DNA of 64,000 bases from Chamaecyparis obtusa (lineage: Eukaryota > Streptophyta > Pinopsida > Cupressales > Cupressaceae). Shown here in pieces: positions 11,931 through 22,775 of the stretch. The position numbers were made by a program, and so were the translations under genes. Position 1 is the stretch's first letter; every line of letters begins with the position of its first letter. Below the pieces are notes generated by a model that saw nothing but the letters and a program-made list of their open reading frames with translations, had not been told where the DNA came from and did no database searches. The stretch is from contig BSBK01006021.1 of the NCBI GenBank assembly GCA_027943335.1, positions 745,501 to 809,500 of the forward strand, in the 5' to 3' direction.

Positions 11931-14900
11931 ATGGCCCCAAGGAAAGAATTGTTGGGTAAAATAGAGTATAGTGAAAGAGGTTTACATGAAGATTTATTGC
12001 AGTTACTTCCTGGCTCTTCCACTACCCCGGTGAAGAATAAGAGTTTGATTCCCAAAGACCCTAGGGTAAAAATAGCAAAATGTTTATATGACACAGCAAG
12101 TTTTATTAGAGAGGCCAAGATTGGTACTATCAATGCAAGAGGTGACTCTGATACCACAGGACTGGAATTGTTCAAAGTAGGTTTTAGTCAAAGAAATGCC
12201 CCTCACCCTGCAAGCAATATATGGCAGTCTGACTTAGGAAAACTTGTCGTGCCTGGTGTCTTTTTAGATGTAGATTTGATGACCCAGGTTGCAAAAAATT
12301 ATGATCCAATCACTAAAGAAATTAGGGATGCAAAGGAACTGTTATTGTTTAAGGTTTCGGCTGAAGAAATCAGGAAGGTGTTCAGGTTAAGTGAACCCTC
12401 AGAAAGTTTGGAAAGCATTAACTTTGAAGAACAAAGACAAGTATACAATGCACAAAGGAACTATTATAGAGGCAAGTTGTTGAAGGATTTCTGCACCAAA
12501 ATTGGAAAAATGGTTGTTGTGGGGCAGAACACTCTGGAGCCTTTTAAAATAGAATATTTTGATCTCAGAGCTAGGGGTGCATATTGGTCATTGTGTCAGG
12601 TTTTTGGAGAAGATGTTAGTGAAAGGATGTCAATACAGTTGATGTGCATGATAATCCAAATTTTACATGCACACGTGTCTATCACTTTTGATTTTGCTCC
12701 TTTCATTGCTGAATTAATCCATAATGGAATAGTAAAGATTCAAAAGAATGAAAGTGATAGACCCTTTTGCTAGTACTCTTTCATAATGTACATGTTTCTG
12801 TTCAAAGGAGCAAGCTATTTTGAACAAGAAATGGAATTGGTGAGAAAGAAGGATGGTGAAGACATGTTAGTCCAACTATGGAGCCTCACAATGACCTGGG
12901 ATAAGAAGGATCACAGTTTCATCAATTTTGATAAACGTTTTGTAGCTAGACTCAGGAAGCTGTTTGTTTTAGATAACCCAAGAATCCCAACAATGTTAGC
13001 ACAACTTGTTAGGCCAAACCAATTTGCTAAGAACCTGAACATCATACACAATTGGGGAGATGTTATTTTCTACAATGTATCAACTATTATCAGATTGTAT
13101 GGTTTCAGGGGGACCCTTTTTATATTGCCCTATCAGATACCCCTTAGGATTGGAATTGCAAAGTTTCTGAGGCAATTAGGAGATATTGAGGAGTGTGCCC
13201 TCACTGGGAAAGGCAAGGGAACTTTATTCCCAAATGTTACCATTGCCCATCAATTCATAATAACCAAGGGTGGATGGGTCTACATGGATAAAATTTTGGC
13301 TCCATACCATATGGCTACCACAATTGCTAGAATAGTAGATCCAGAAGGTTTCTATAATGAAATGTTTAAAAAGAGAGCCAAGTGTGCCATGATCAACCAT
13401 ATTTTTAATTTCCCTGAAGATATCATCAGGAATGTAGCAAAGATATAGGAACAAGAGGTTATGAAAGAAAAATGGTTGGTATACAAGAAGACACTAGATT
13501 TTATTTGGAAATTTGATTCAGGATGGGATCCCCTGAAAAGCATAACTCCAATGGGGAAGAAAATAGACACTCTCATGAATTTTTTTCAAGATATTTTCCA
13601 GACTTTAAATGAGAAAAAGGAAAAGGTTATGAAGGATGATCCAGAAAAGGATAGACAATTGTTGAGCAAGCCTGTGTTTGCAAAAGGGTTACCCTTGGGG
13701 AGATATATGGTACCAAAGAAGATTGGTTACAATGTGGTGATACCAGAATAGAGCCAGCAAAAGTAAATGGATAAAAGGGATATCCCATCAACCTCACAAC
13801 AGATTGGAAAACAAAAGGAGATTATGGAGATCCCTGATTCTCCTCCTCAGACTTTTGAAGATATAATTGATTCTCCACCCCCATCAAAAAGGAAAAGGTT
13901 GGAAGAGAGACCTGCTCATGTGGAAAAGGAGTACTCCCCATCACAGTCTCTTAGAAGAATTTTTGATGACTAAGAGATTGCAGAATAAGTACAGCAAGTA
14001 GATGCTCTAGGTCAGATCTTTATGACTTATGAAGAAGTAAATGAGGGAGTGCCAGAGCTACCAGAAGAATCTAAGTTGGATCTAACAGCAGGGGAGTTAG
14101 CAGGTACCAAATTGGACCCTGTAATCAAGCAAGCTTGTGAAGAATTTTTGGTTGATGACACTTTTGTTAAAACTAGGTCCTTTATGCAGTTTCTTTGGAA
14201 ATTAAACATCAAACAATTTCAAGAAATCTGTGAGAAGAGACATGAAGAGAATCCGGAGAAGGATTTACAAGTTATAGAGGAAGAAGTGCAAACAGAGATG
14301 ACTGCAAAGTTCAAACAAATCACTCCAAAATAGGGAAGAGATATGGTAAAGATGTCAGGAGTACTGATCCTCCCAGAATGGGATATAGCTGATGTAGTAG
14401 TGTTTGATGCAGTCAAAAAACAAACCACTCCTCTCCATAGGACTCTAGAAGAAGCAGAACAAGCTATTAAAGGAGTCACTTTCAGTGATAATCATCAAGC
14501 ATTGGTAATGTGGTCTTTGAGGAAGAGTGAAAGTGATAAAGGAAAGAAAATTGTCAAATATGACCTCTCAGGGAGTTTAATTGTGAGAAGAGTTACTGAT
14601 ACATCTTTGGTGGAAGCATCAGGTATGGTAATGGCCACGAAATAATTAACAGTAAAGGTGGCAGAAAAGGAAGCTAAAGAGAAGGATGAGCTCACTACAA
14701 AACTGAAAACAGTTTTGAAGGTTTATGGTGAGATGAAATAGGGGATTCTTGAGAGAGATATTCTGATTACAGATTTAAGAAAGAAATTGGGAGAACAGGG
14801 CCCAATACAATTATCAGAGAAAATTCAGATAGCTTCCTCCTCTGCAGGGCCTTCCTCATCAAGCCCCATTATTGAACTTCCCCCTTCCCCTTCTCCTCCT

Positions 14901-15599
14901 TCCATAGATGAAGAAGATATTGATCAAAAGGTAAAGAATAAGTTAGCTGATAAGATAAAAGGTGTTGTGTCACATTTTGTTGCAAAGGTGAGACCTAAAG
15001 AAATATACAAATCTGCAAAATAATTGGCAGATGTCTTAGTGACTTTTCAGAAAGAGGTGGCAACTGTGGACAAAATTTTGGAAAGATGGACTGCAAGGAA
15101 AGATACTCTGAGGTCATGGTTTGATCAAAATAAGGATCAGTGTGTTGTAAATATTGAGCTTACAAGTACTTGCAGGGTTATCAAGGATCTTTTTTATTTT
15201 GAGGTAAACAGGGAGAGTATAAGAAGGTCAGAAATCTTAAGGATGAGATATTTCCAGGATGATTTCCAAATTTTCCCTGGTCTTATTAAGGTAGATGGGG
15301 TAATCAAGGATAAAGGTCAATGGATGGAGAAAATAGATAGATGAGTACTGACTAAAATAAATGACATTCTAGGTACAGATGATAATACCCCATTTGTAAA
15401 CTTTATTGAAATCCTTCAAGATGCTAGGTTATACTTTGCTAATGTGAGAATAGAGGTTCATCAATTGGTTACTGAGTGGGAAAAGTTGTCCTCAAAGAAA
15501 GATGAGGTCCTTGCCTTTCATTGGCCAAGTGAAGAAACCTACATGACTTGGGAATCCATATATCTATCAGGAGATTTAGAAGAAAGGGAAATCAGGTGA
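11931..15599 (+). pseudogene. ORF of about 1,222 codons inside element B 5' LTR, function unknown
   Basis: All coding blocks from ATG 11931 to TGA 15597-15599 lie in one frame, broken only by stops (12771, 13446, 13749, 13761, 13971, 13986, 14331, 14642, 14738, 15021, 15342). Residues 1-500 look globular: SNIWQSDLGK, then YRGKLLKDFC, then WSLCQVFGEDVSERM and DKILAPYHM. Residues 620-700 are acidic and proline/serine-rich with PPPSKRKRLEERP, a basic patch. A second folded part follows, then a helix-rich third, a PSPSPPSIDEED linker and a final helical part. I recognise no family. The first part vaguely recalls putative plant transposon proteins of Athila-type elements. At seven of the stops the 3' LTR copy has CAA, CAG or TGG. 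Confidence 0.7.
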
Positions 15600-16858
15600 A
15601 GAAGCGGTAGGTGTTAGTTTTCCAAAGTTTTGAAAGTCAAGGTAAAAAGGGACAAAAATGTCAAACAAGTTATCATATACACGAATGTGACACCTGGCCA
15701 AATAGAGTTGCAGATGGCATCTGATCCAAAAAATGAGGGAGAGAAACTTTCAAACAAAGAATGATGTAAATTAGCCAAATGGCGGTCATCATTCATGCAA
15801 CAAATTTAGCAACTACTCTAAAATATCTTTAGATAAAGATGCCACCTGCGGGATTGTTGGAAATAGATATTTGTAATCTGTTGTTGTAAACAACTTTCTG
15901 GATTTGTAATCTTGTTTTTAGTGCAAGATCTTTTAACAGCCATCTGAAGCTTGTTGCATCCTTTTGAGGATTCCAAGATGGCTGATTGGTATAAGTAGTA
16001 AGTCCTTGTTCATTTCAAAAGGGGGTTGAAAAATATACTATAGAGGCTTGTCACCATTGTTGAAATCTTAGAATATTTTATCAGATTTTGAAATGTATTG
16101 ATACAGTAAGATTTTATTGGAATACAAAAGAATTCCCTTGCATGATTTCAATTGTCTTCTTGTTTGAATTATATGGCTTTTGTGTATTGAATCTATAAGG
16201 TAGTTTTGATATACCATTTACAAGGTATCTGTGATTTTAATCTCTAGTTCCTTTCAAGGAAAGGGTAATGTCTTTAGGTTAATTTCTGAGAGCTTAGGAA
16301 TTCGGCAAGAATTTGATGATCAAATGTGTTTAAGAGAGGATGAATTGTAAGGCACTTCATCTAGGATTTGTTAGTGTTTCATTTAGAAGATTTCTGTAAG
16401 TATATGTTTCACTATTTGACTCTATACCTGAAGATAAGGCACTGGTCTATCCTTGATTTGTAGAGATCTCACCCTCAAAAAAATTCAAATAATAATTTAC
16501 TTTCATGTATGTTTGAAATACTGAGAAGATAAAGTTTTTATCAAGGATATAAACTATTGTTGTGATCCTTTCAAGAAGTAGATCTAAAAGGGGTTAACCT
16601 GCCTGAGTTCAAAGCTCGAAAAGGAGTTTGTCCTTGTCACACTTGCCATTTTTCTGCAATGAATGTTTGCTTCCGTTAATATCATTGTGGAGCATTAAGT
16701 CTGAATATAGGTACACCCACCTAGGTCTATGGAGCCCGAAGTAGAAGAAGGATGTGGTCCTTATCAATTAGCCTTTTCCCTGTAAGAATCTAGAGTTGAG
16801 AACTCGAGAGTCAAGTTTGAAAACTATATTGGTGATTCTACATGAAAAAGAGCTAACA
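15600..16858 (+). other. Non-coding tail of element B 5' LTR
   Basis: No gene. TGTTGGAAATAG at 15855 resembles the true LTR start (TGTTGGGAATAT), and the 1,004 bases from there to AACA have the size of an ordinary LTR. It ends GAGCTAACA at 16858. Confidence 0.6.
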
Positions 16859-16861
16859 AAT

Positions 16862-16879
16862 TGGTGACTCTACTGGGGA
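16862..16879 (+). other. Primer-binding site of element B
   Basis: TGGTGACTCTACTGGGGA begins three bases after the 5' LTR end, where a tRNA 3' end would pair (it starts TGG, complement of CCA). I could not assign the tRNA. A partial echo, TGGCGACTCT, lies at 16977-16986. Confidence 0.75.
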
Positions 16880-17100
16880 ACACCTTCTGAATAGCGTGCA
16901 ATAGGTTAGTGCAAATCCTTCCTATTATGCATTTGTAGACCATTATAGAATATTTTCATTCCTGCGTAAAAGTGGGTGGCGACTCTAAACTCTGTGCTAC
17001 CGGTTGCTAATTATTGTAAACTTTGCTAATATTTTCATGCTATACCATCAGTCGACCAAGGTACATTAGGTCTTATTACAAGTATCACCCCGAAGAGAAT

Positions 17101-19160
17101 ATGGGTGATGAGCTCCATACGCCAAGTAGGAAATAATGGTCTAGGAGAGGTCAGCATACTGCTAGTTCCCAAGGCCCTTCTCGAGAAAGATCTTATGTCC
17201 CACTCCCTCATGAGTCTTCATCCTCTTCTGATGATCTTGAACATGTCAAGAGGGTTACACCAGGTGTGCACATGCAGAAAGAAGTAATCACAGAGGTCAT
17301 AGAAGTAGGTTATTTCCCTTCAAGAGAAATTCTGGAGCAACTAGAAGAAACCTCTGCTACTGAGGCCACCTCCTATGATTCTGAGAAGTTGAGAGAACAG
17401 GTGGTTGCTTTAAGAAAAAAGGAGAGTGAACAACTAGCTGAGATTGTCAATAGGTTGAAAGCAAGAGCACAGCAAATCTGTGATTTACTCATAGAGAGGC
17501 AGGAACTTCTCAAGAGAACCAAAAAAAATGAGACCCAAGTTAGTGATTTAAACCAAGATGTTCAAGGTTTGAATAGGGACTTATTTGGTGACATGAAAGA
17601 TTTGAGAAAGTAGGCCCAGGATAATAAACCAAAGCAAGGTGAATTTGAAGGAATAAGCCATGTCTTAAGGCAATTGAATCCCTCTGAAATCTAGAGGAAT
17701 AAGGAGATTATAAATGCTCCCAAAGAAATCCCTAATAAGGGAAAATAGAAATTGGTGGGTACACATATTAATGAGCCCAAGAAAATTGTAGTTCCTCCTA
17801 ATGTACATTCTCACACAAGTATACAGTTGGAGAAGGCTATAAAAGCAAAGGAAGAATTGGCTATTCAACTAGAGAAGCTTGAGTTGGAGGCTGCTGCTGA
17901 TGAAATGAAGAGGAAGATTGTCTTCCTACATGCTAACATGAACACATCTGCTAGTATCTATATCCCTATCACCATAGGAACAACTCCGTTCAGTCAGCCC
18001 AATACTTCACTTCCAAGTGCTCAAGCCTTTCACCCTGGAGAAACTTTACCTGGACCAGTTCCCAATCAAGTTCCCATTATAGCTAGTGGAACAGTGGGAA
18101 CTATACCCTGTCAAAATATTGCAACTACCCCTCTGAATCAACCAACTATCCAAAGATGACCAGTTCATTTGGATAGATATAGGCCTTTGTTTTTTGATGG
18201 TATTCCTAGCCAACCTAATGCTATCCCCAATGAAATCAGAAAGAAGATCCCATTATTTACTGGGAATAATGTTATTACCTATGAAGAGCATCTGAAGTTT
18301 TTTATAGATAAAGTCAATGATTATGAAATTGAACATGAAGATGTCATAATGAAGCTCCTTGTTCAATCATTGATTGAGGATGCCAGAGATTGGTATAGGG
18401 GGTTACCTGAGAATAGTATTGCATCTTGGGAAGAATTTGTTAGATGTTTTAAAGAGCAATATGCAGAACATGTGAACTTGAGCTACATGCTCAATGAGTT
18501 CAATAATATCAAGAAACATTACAATGAGAGCATGTTAGAGTTTAATAGCCGATTCCAAAAGGCTATGTATAAATTGTTCCAATATTGAGGCTAGATGATA
18601 TAGTCTGCATGACAACTTATTTCAATTCTATGGATGGTAAGATGTCTTACCTTTTGAGAGATAAGAATCCCCGTACCCTTAGAGATGCTTTTAAGTTGGC
18701 TATAAATATTGAAAGTAACCGAAAGGCATCTGGCCAAATGTATAAAAGGGATGAAGGTAGATTGTGGAAAGAAACCAGGCCACAACCTGCAAGGCCATCC
18801 AAAGAGGAGGATAGAATGGACAAAGGGCCTGGTAATAATAAAGATTTCCCAGCAAGGTTTGATAAAGGTGGTAGAAACTTTCAAGATGTGAGAACTCCTT
18901 ATCAAAGGCAAGACAAAGCCCCTAATCTAAGAGATATGCCTTACAAAACAAACTGGAAAGATGGGAGGCCTGTTCCTGATAACAATGAACCCCAAAAGGG
19001 AAGGGATACACTAGATCCTTTGAAGAAAAATATAGCACATAATGTAGAAAGTACCCCTTGGTGTGTGGCCTATAGTATGCCCCACTCACCATTCTAGTGT
19101 GCTATTGCTCAGGCTCTGGGGGAAGAGGCCAGTGACTCATATGCAGGAGATTATGAATGA
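17101..19160 (+). pseudogene. Element B gag
   Basis: Structural protein for the particle. ATG 17101 (MGDELHTPSRK) is the first start after a 220-base leader and is in frame with all blocks to 18588. Residues 55-170 are coiled-coil-like, rich in Glu, Lys and Leu, with a second helix near 17820-17930 and a proline/threonine spacer to 18160. The Retrotrans_gag-type core is at 18230-18590 (EDARDWYRGLPENSIASWEE and the following helices). At about 18588 the frame moves from 1 to 0 at GAGGCTAGATG. The tail (18700-19000) is basic and Gln/Asn-rich. No CCHC knuckle is visible. TAG stops lie at 17611 and elsewhere. Confidence 0.82.
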
Positions 19161-19181
19161 TCTAAAAAGCCTACTATTAAC

Positions 19182-20411
19182 ATGTTTACTACTAAACTAA
19201 TGGAGGATCTTGAGTCCTCATATGATGAATTTATTTGCCCTGATGTTGATCATAAGAGGAAGATTTTCTCTGATTATGAACAACAAATATTTACTCAGTC
19301 TGATCAGGAAGAGTTTGATAGTGATGACTATAAGACTCACATGGTAGAATCTGGGTCAGATGAAAGACAATGGAGAAAGCCCAGTGAAGAAGAAATTAAG
19401 AGTTTAACTGTGACTGCTATTACACAAGAAAAATCCTCATACAATTTGAGGAACAAAAAGGTAGGTAATGATCAGCGAGTCCCTAGATCAGTGTTTGTCA
19501 AAAGTAATCCTCAGAATAAGGACTCCCCAAAGCCCAATATTGTGAATAGTAAAGATGAAGGGTTTGAAGCTAAAAAGAAAGGGAAGCAAGAAATTACTGC
19601 CGACAAGGTGAAAAAGAAATTTGGCAAGTCAAAGGATCACCCAGATTTTGGCACTGACTCCCCTACTTTTGATATGAGACATGCTTTGTCCCAAATGAAG
19701 GTTTCCATTCCTCTGCTTGAAATGTTGAAAATAGAAGAGCACAAAGCAGTAGCCCTGGCTCTCATAAGTGAGCAGAGAACTACTCTTGTTTTACTAGATG
19801 AAGGGAAATCCCTGGACAAGCCAATTGCAATTAATGACATCTCTGATGTATGTGTTGGGACAATTGTGACACAGGAACCCTCTTCTATCAATCCTTTCTA
19901 TGTCACTTTGCTTGTAAATAATTTTTTGCTAAAAAATTGTATGATTGACTCTGGTGCTGCTACAACTGTAATGCCTTACCAAGTGATGAAGGAGTTAAGG
20001 TTACAAGTTGATACATCCAAGGGAAGGTGTTATACCATGGACAAAAGGGTAGTACCTATTGTAGGGAGCCTGATTGAAATTGAGGTGAAAATTGCTGCAT
20101 TCCCAGAAGCCACATATAAAATGGATGTGGTTGTTGTTGATACAAAACCTCACTATGGCATGTTATTGTCAAGACAATGGACTGCAGCAGTGGGTGGAAA
20201 GTTGCAACTAGATTTATCATATGCTACCATCCCAATAAATGGAACTGAGGTAAAGTTGTACAGGGAGCCCCGTTCTTCAGTCATGATTGAAATGGTTGCT
20301 CCAAAGGATCTAAATTGCTTTGTAGATATTGACATGAGCAATTTTGTGATTGAAGAAATAGTACCTCAGTTAAAAAACATAGACCCAATTGTGGATAAGT
20401 TGATTTTGTAG
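19182..20411 (+). pseudogene. Element B aspartic protease region
   Basis: A 409-residue open stretch in the same frame as the rest of pol. The N-terminal 200 residues are acidic and lysine-rich without a recognised domain. The protease domain begins near 19890; the active site is MIDSGAATT (19941-19967), a normal D-S-G triplet, and the domain-end strand is YGMLLSRQW (about 20152-20178), with MLLSRQW in place of the usual hydrophobic-G motif. It ends at TAG 20409, just before the RNase H. This is the longest intact piece of the element. Cleavage of the polyprotein would be its job. Confidence 0.85.
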
Positions 20412-20975
20412 CAAGATGGGCTTTGGAAAATGTTCTTTGATGGTGGGTGCTCTAAGGAAGGATCAGGAGCTCGTGTGGTGTTCATTTCCCCATCAGGTAT
20501 TACATTTAAATACTCATTCTTGTTAACTTTTGAGTGTACAAATAACACTGCTGAGTATGAGGCTTTGATACTGGGGTTAGATGTGGCCATAAAACATGGT
20601 ATTAAATCTTTAAAGGTTCATGGTGATTCCCAATTGATTATAGCCCAAGTGAGATCTCAGTATGCTTCTAAAGATGAGAATTTGAAATTGTATAAACATG
20701 CTGTTTGGGATAGGCTAGAGTTTTTTGATGCTTTCAATCTGCTTTGGGTAGAAAGATCCAATAATATTATGGCATATTTTCTTGCAAATATTTCCCTTAA
20801 GAGTGAAGATATAACCCTCATGAGTGTATCTATGTTAGAAGTCAAATCTAGGCCTATAGTGCATGACAATGTATATAATTGGCAATCTTTTGAGGATGAC
20901 TTAGATATCCTTAGGTTCCTTCAAGGCCTTGATCAATATGATGGTCAGCAAATAGATCTCAATGAGATACAATAG
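20412..20975 (+). pseudogene. Element B archaeal-type RNase H, placed before RT
   Basis: RNase H fold of the archaeal/RVT_3 type, in frame between protease and RT. MFFDGGCSKEGSGARVVF (20430-20483) carries the first aspartate, NTAEYEALILG (about 20544-20576) the glutamate and VHGDSQLI (about 20616-20640) the next aspartate. The fourth acid, expected in N-x-x-AD-x-LA, is tyrosine here (NNIMAYFLAN, about 20761-20790). In Tat elements this domain lies between the Ty3-type RNase H and integrase, as in T1 and T2; here that place is empty. A TAG at 20409-20411 precedes it and another ends it. A separate role as an N-terminal module is possible but unproven. Confidence 0.85.
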
Positions 20976-22130
20976 TGTGTTGAGGGAAAAGAATGCATCA
21001 TGGGGAATGAGATAGTGCAGTTGCCATCCAACCACATACCTAAAGGGTTAGTAGAATTGGAAGGAATGTTTAAAATAAATGATGGTTTTTTGTCTCAGAA
21101 GTCTAACACTAAAATGGAGGACTTAGAGGAAATAAACCTGGGTTCAGAAAACTCCCCACAAATGGTATACATTGGCAAGAAACTGAGTAAAGAAATCAGA
21201 GGAAATTTGATAAGACTTCTGAAAAAGTACAAGCATGTATTTTCTTGGTCCTATGATGACCTCAAAGCCTATAGGGCTGATCTATTTCAGTATGAAATTC
21301 CTCTAAAAGAGGAAACTAGGCCTTTTAGACAGAAGCAAAGACCCATTAACCCTCTATTGGTTACCAAGATGCAAGTTGAGTTAACAAAACTGAGAGATGC
21401 TGGTATTATTGAACCAATTAGGCACTCAACTTGGGTCTCGAATCTTGTGTCAGTAAGGAAAAAGAACAGTGATATTAGGCTCTGTGTTGATTTCAGGAAC
21501 CTGAATGTAGCTTCACTTAAGGATAATTATGGATTGCCCAATATGGAGGCTATGCTGCATAGGGTGACTGGATGTGAACTCTTGTCAATGATGGATGGTT
21601 TCTCTGAGTATAATCAAGTGCTGGTCAAAGAATCAGAATAATTTAAGACAACCTTTACAACCCCATGGGGAACATATGTATATGTTCACATGCCTTTTGG
21701 TCTAAAAAATGCTGGAGCAACATTTCAGAGAGCCATAGATGTTGCATTTGAGGAATTGATAAATGTTTTAATGGTTGTTTATCAAGATGATCTCATTGCT
21801 TATTCCAAGAAAGTTGAGGATCATTGTTCCCATTTGGAGAAGGTCATTCTTAAGGCCTTAGAATTTGGTGTGTCCTCGAATCCCAAAAAGTGTCAATTTT
21901 CTGTGACAGAGGGGAAGTTACTTGGACACATAGTGTCAAAAGAAGGAGTCAGGATTGATCTTGAAAGAGTAGAAGTGATTCAAAAGGTCCCTCAACCAAA
22001 GAACATAAAAGGTGTCCAGTCATTTTTGGGACAGATTAATTTTGTAAGAAGATTTATTGCTAACTTTGCAAAATTGGTCAAGCCCATAGTGAAGTTCCTA
22101 AAGAAGGATGTGAAGTTTGATTGGAACCTT
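20976..22130 (+). pseudogene. Element B reverse transcriptase
   Basis: Ty3/gypsy RT in the same frame as protease. The lead-in has FSWSYDDLKAYRADLFQYEI (about 21240-21300). RLCVDFRNLN (about 21478-21507) and LLSMMDGFSEYNQV (about 21580-21621) hold the first catalytic aspartate, with Gly-to-Glu in the usual DGFSGYNQI. MPFGLKNAGATFQRAI is at 21690-21737. The catalytic pair is in VVYQDDLIAYS (21774-21806): YQDD instead of the common YVDD or YIDD. LLGHIVSKEGVRID (about 21927-21962) and the thumb/connection follow. A TAA at 21639-21641 breaks it. Confidence 0.88.
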
Positions 22131-22775
22131 GAAGCTCAGCAAGCTTTTGCAAAAATCAAACAAGCAATTCAGGAGGCCCCAGTTTTGGTATCCCCTGATT
22201 ACTTAAAACCATTTTCTCTATTTTCCTTTGCATCTTTTCATACTATTGTAGCTATCCTTTTGCAAAAGGATCAAGAAGGGTATGAGCATCCTATAGCCTT
22301 TTTCAGCAAGTCATTACAATCTGCTGAATTAAATTATGAACTAATGGAAAAGCAAGCCTATGCACTTGTGAAGGCAGTCAAAGCTTTCAGACCATATCTG
22401 GTCTATGCAAAGGTTAGTGCTTATGTGCCTCATGCTATAGTGAAGGATATTTTAACACAGAGTGAAGTCATAGGAAAGAGGTGCAAATGGATAAACAGGA
22501 TTCAAGAGTTTGACCTGGAAATTCATATTACAAAATTGGTGAGAGGATTGGGATGTGCTAAGTTAATGAATGAGGAAAACATGGACCTTGTTCAGGTAAA
22601 TAATGTTGTTGCTAACATTGATATGATTACCATTATTGAAATGCAACCTTGGTACAAGGATGTTATTTATTTTATTAAAAATGCTAAATGTCCACCTGAT
22701 TTAAGTGATAACCAAAGAAGGAGTCTAAGATTGCAAGCTCAGAGATATGTGTTGATCCAGGGTGATTTGTACTAG
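22131..22775 (+). pseudogene. Element B Ty3-type RNase H and connection to integrase
   Basis: After RT, QQAFAKIKQAIQEAPVLVSP leads to SLFSFASFHTIVAILLQKD (about 22210-22267). The catalytic aspartate expected in LY-x-DAS is phenylalanine (FSFAS). Later motifs hold: IAFFSKSLQSAELNYELMEKQ. TAG at 22773 ends the open stretch just after VLIQGDLY, the start of the integrase lead-in. No archaeal-type RNase H lies between this and integrase. Confidence 0.82.

Larger units (their letters stand above)
10515..16858 (+). repeat. Element B 5' LTR, 6,344 bp
   Basis: Bounds come from the TGTT start next to CCATG and the AACA end next to the primer-binding site, both matched in the 3' copy. Contents in order: a 1.4 kb leader with hairpin repeats, a decayed frame of about 1,222 codons (11931-15599), a spacer, and a last 1.0 kb beginning TGTTGGAAATAG at 15855 that looks like a conventional LTR. 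No clear TATA box was found; CTCATATATCAAA near 11715 is a weak candidate. The last 1.25 kb is non-coding. Confidence 0.93.

Noticed and set aside
11888..12175. 95-residue open frame on the - strand, seen again at 25439-25726
   Set aside because: Exact reverse shadow of the LTR ORF; its duplication only reflects the two LTRs.
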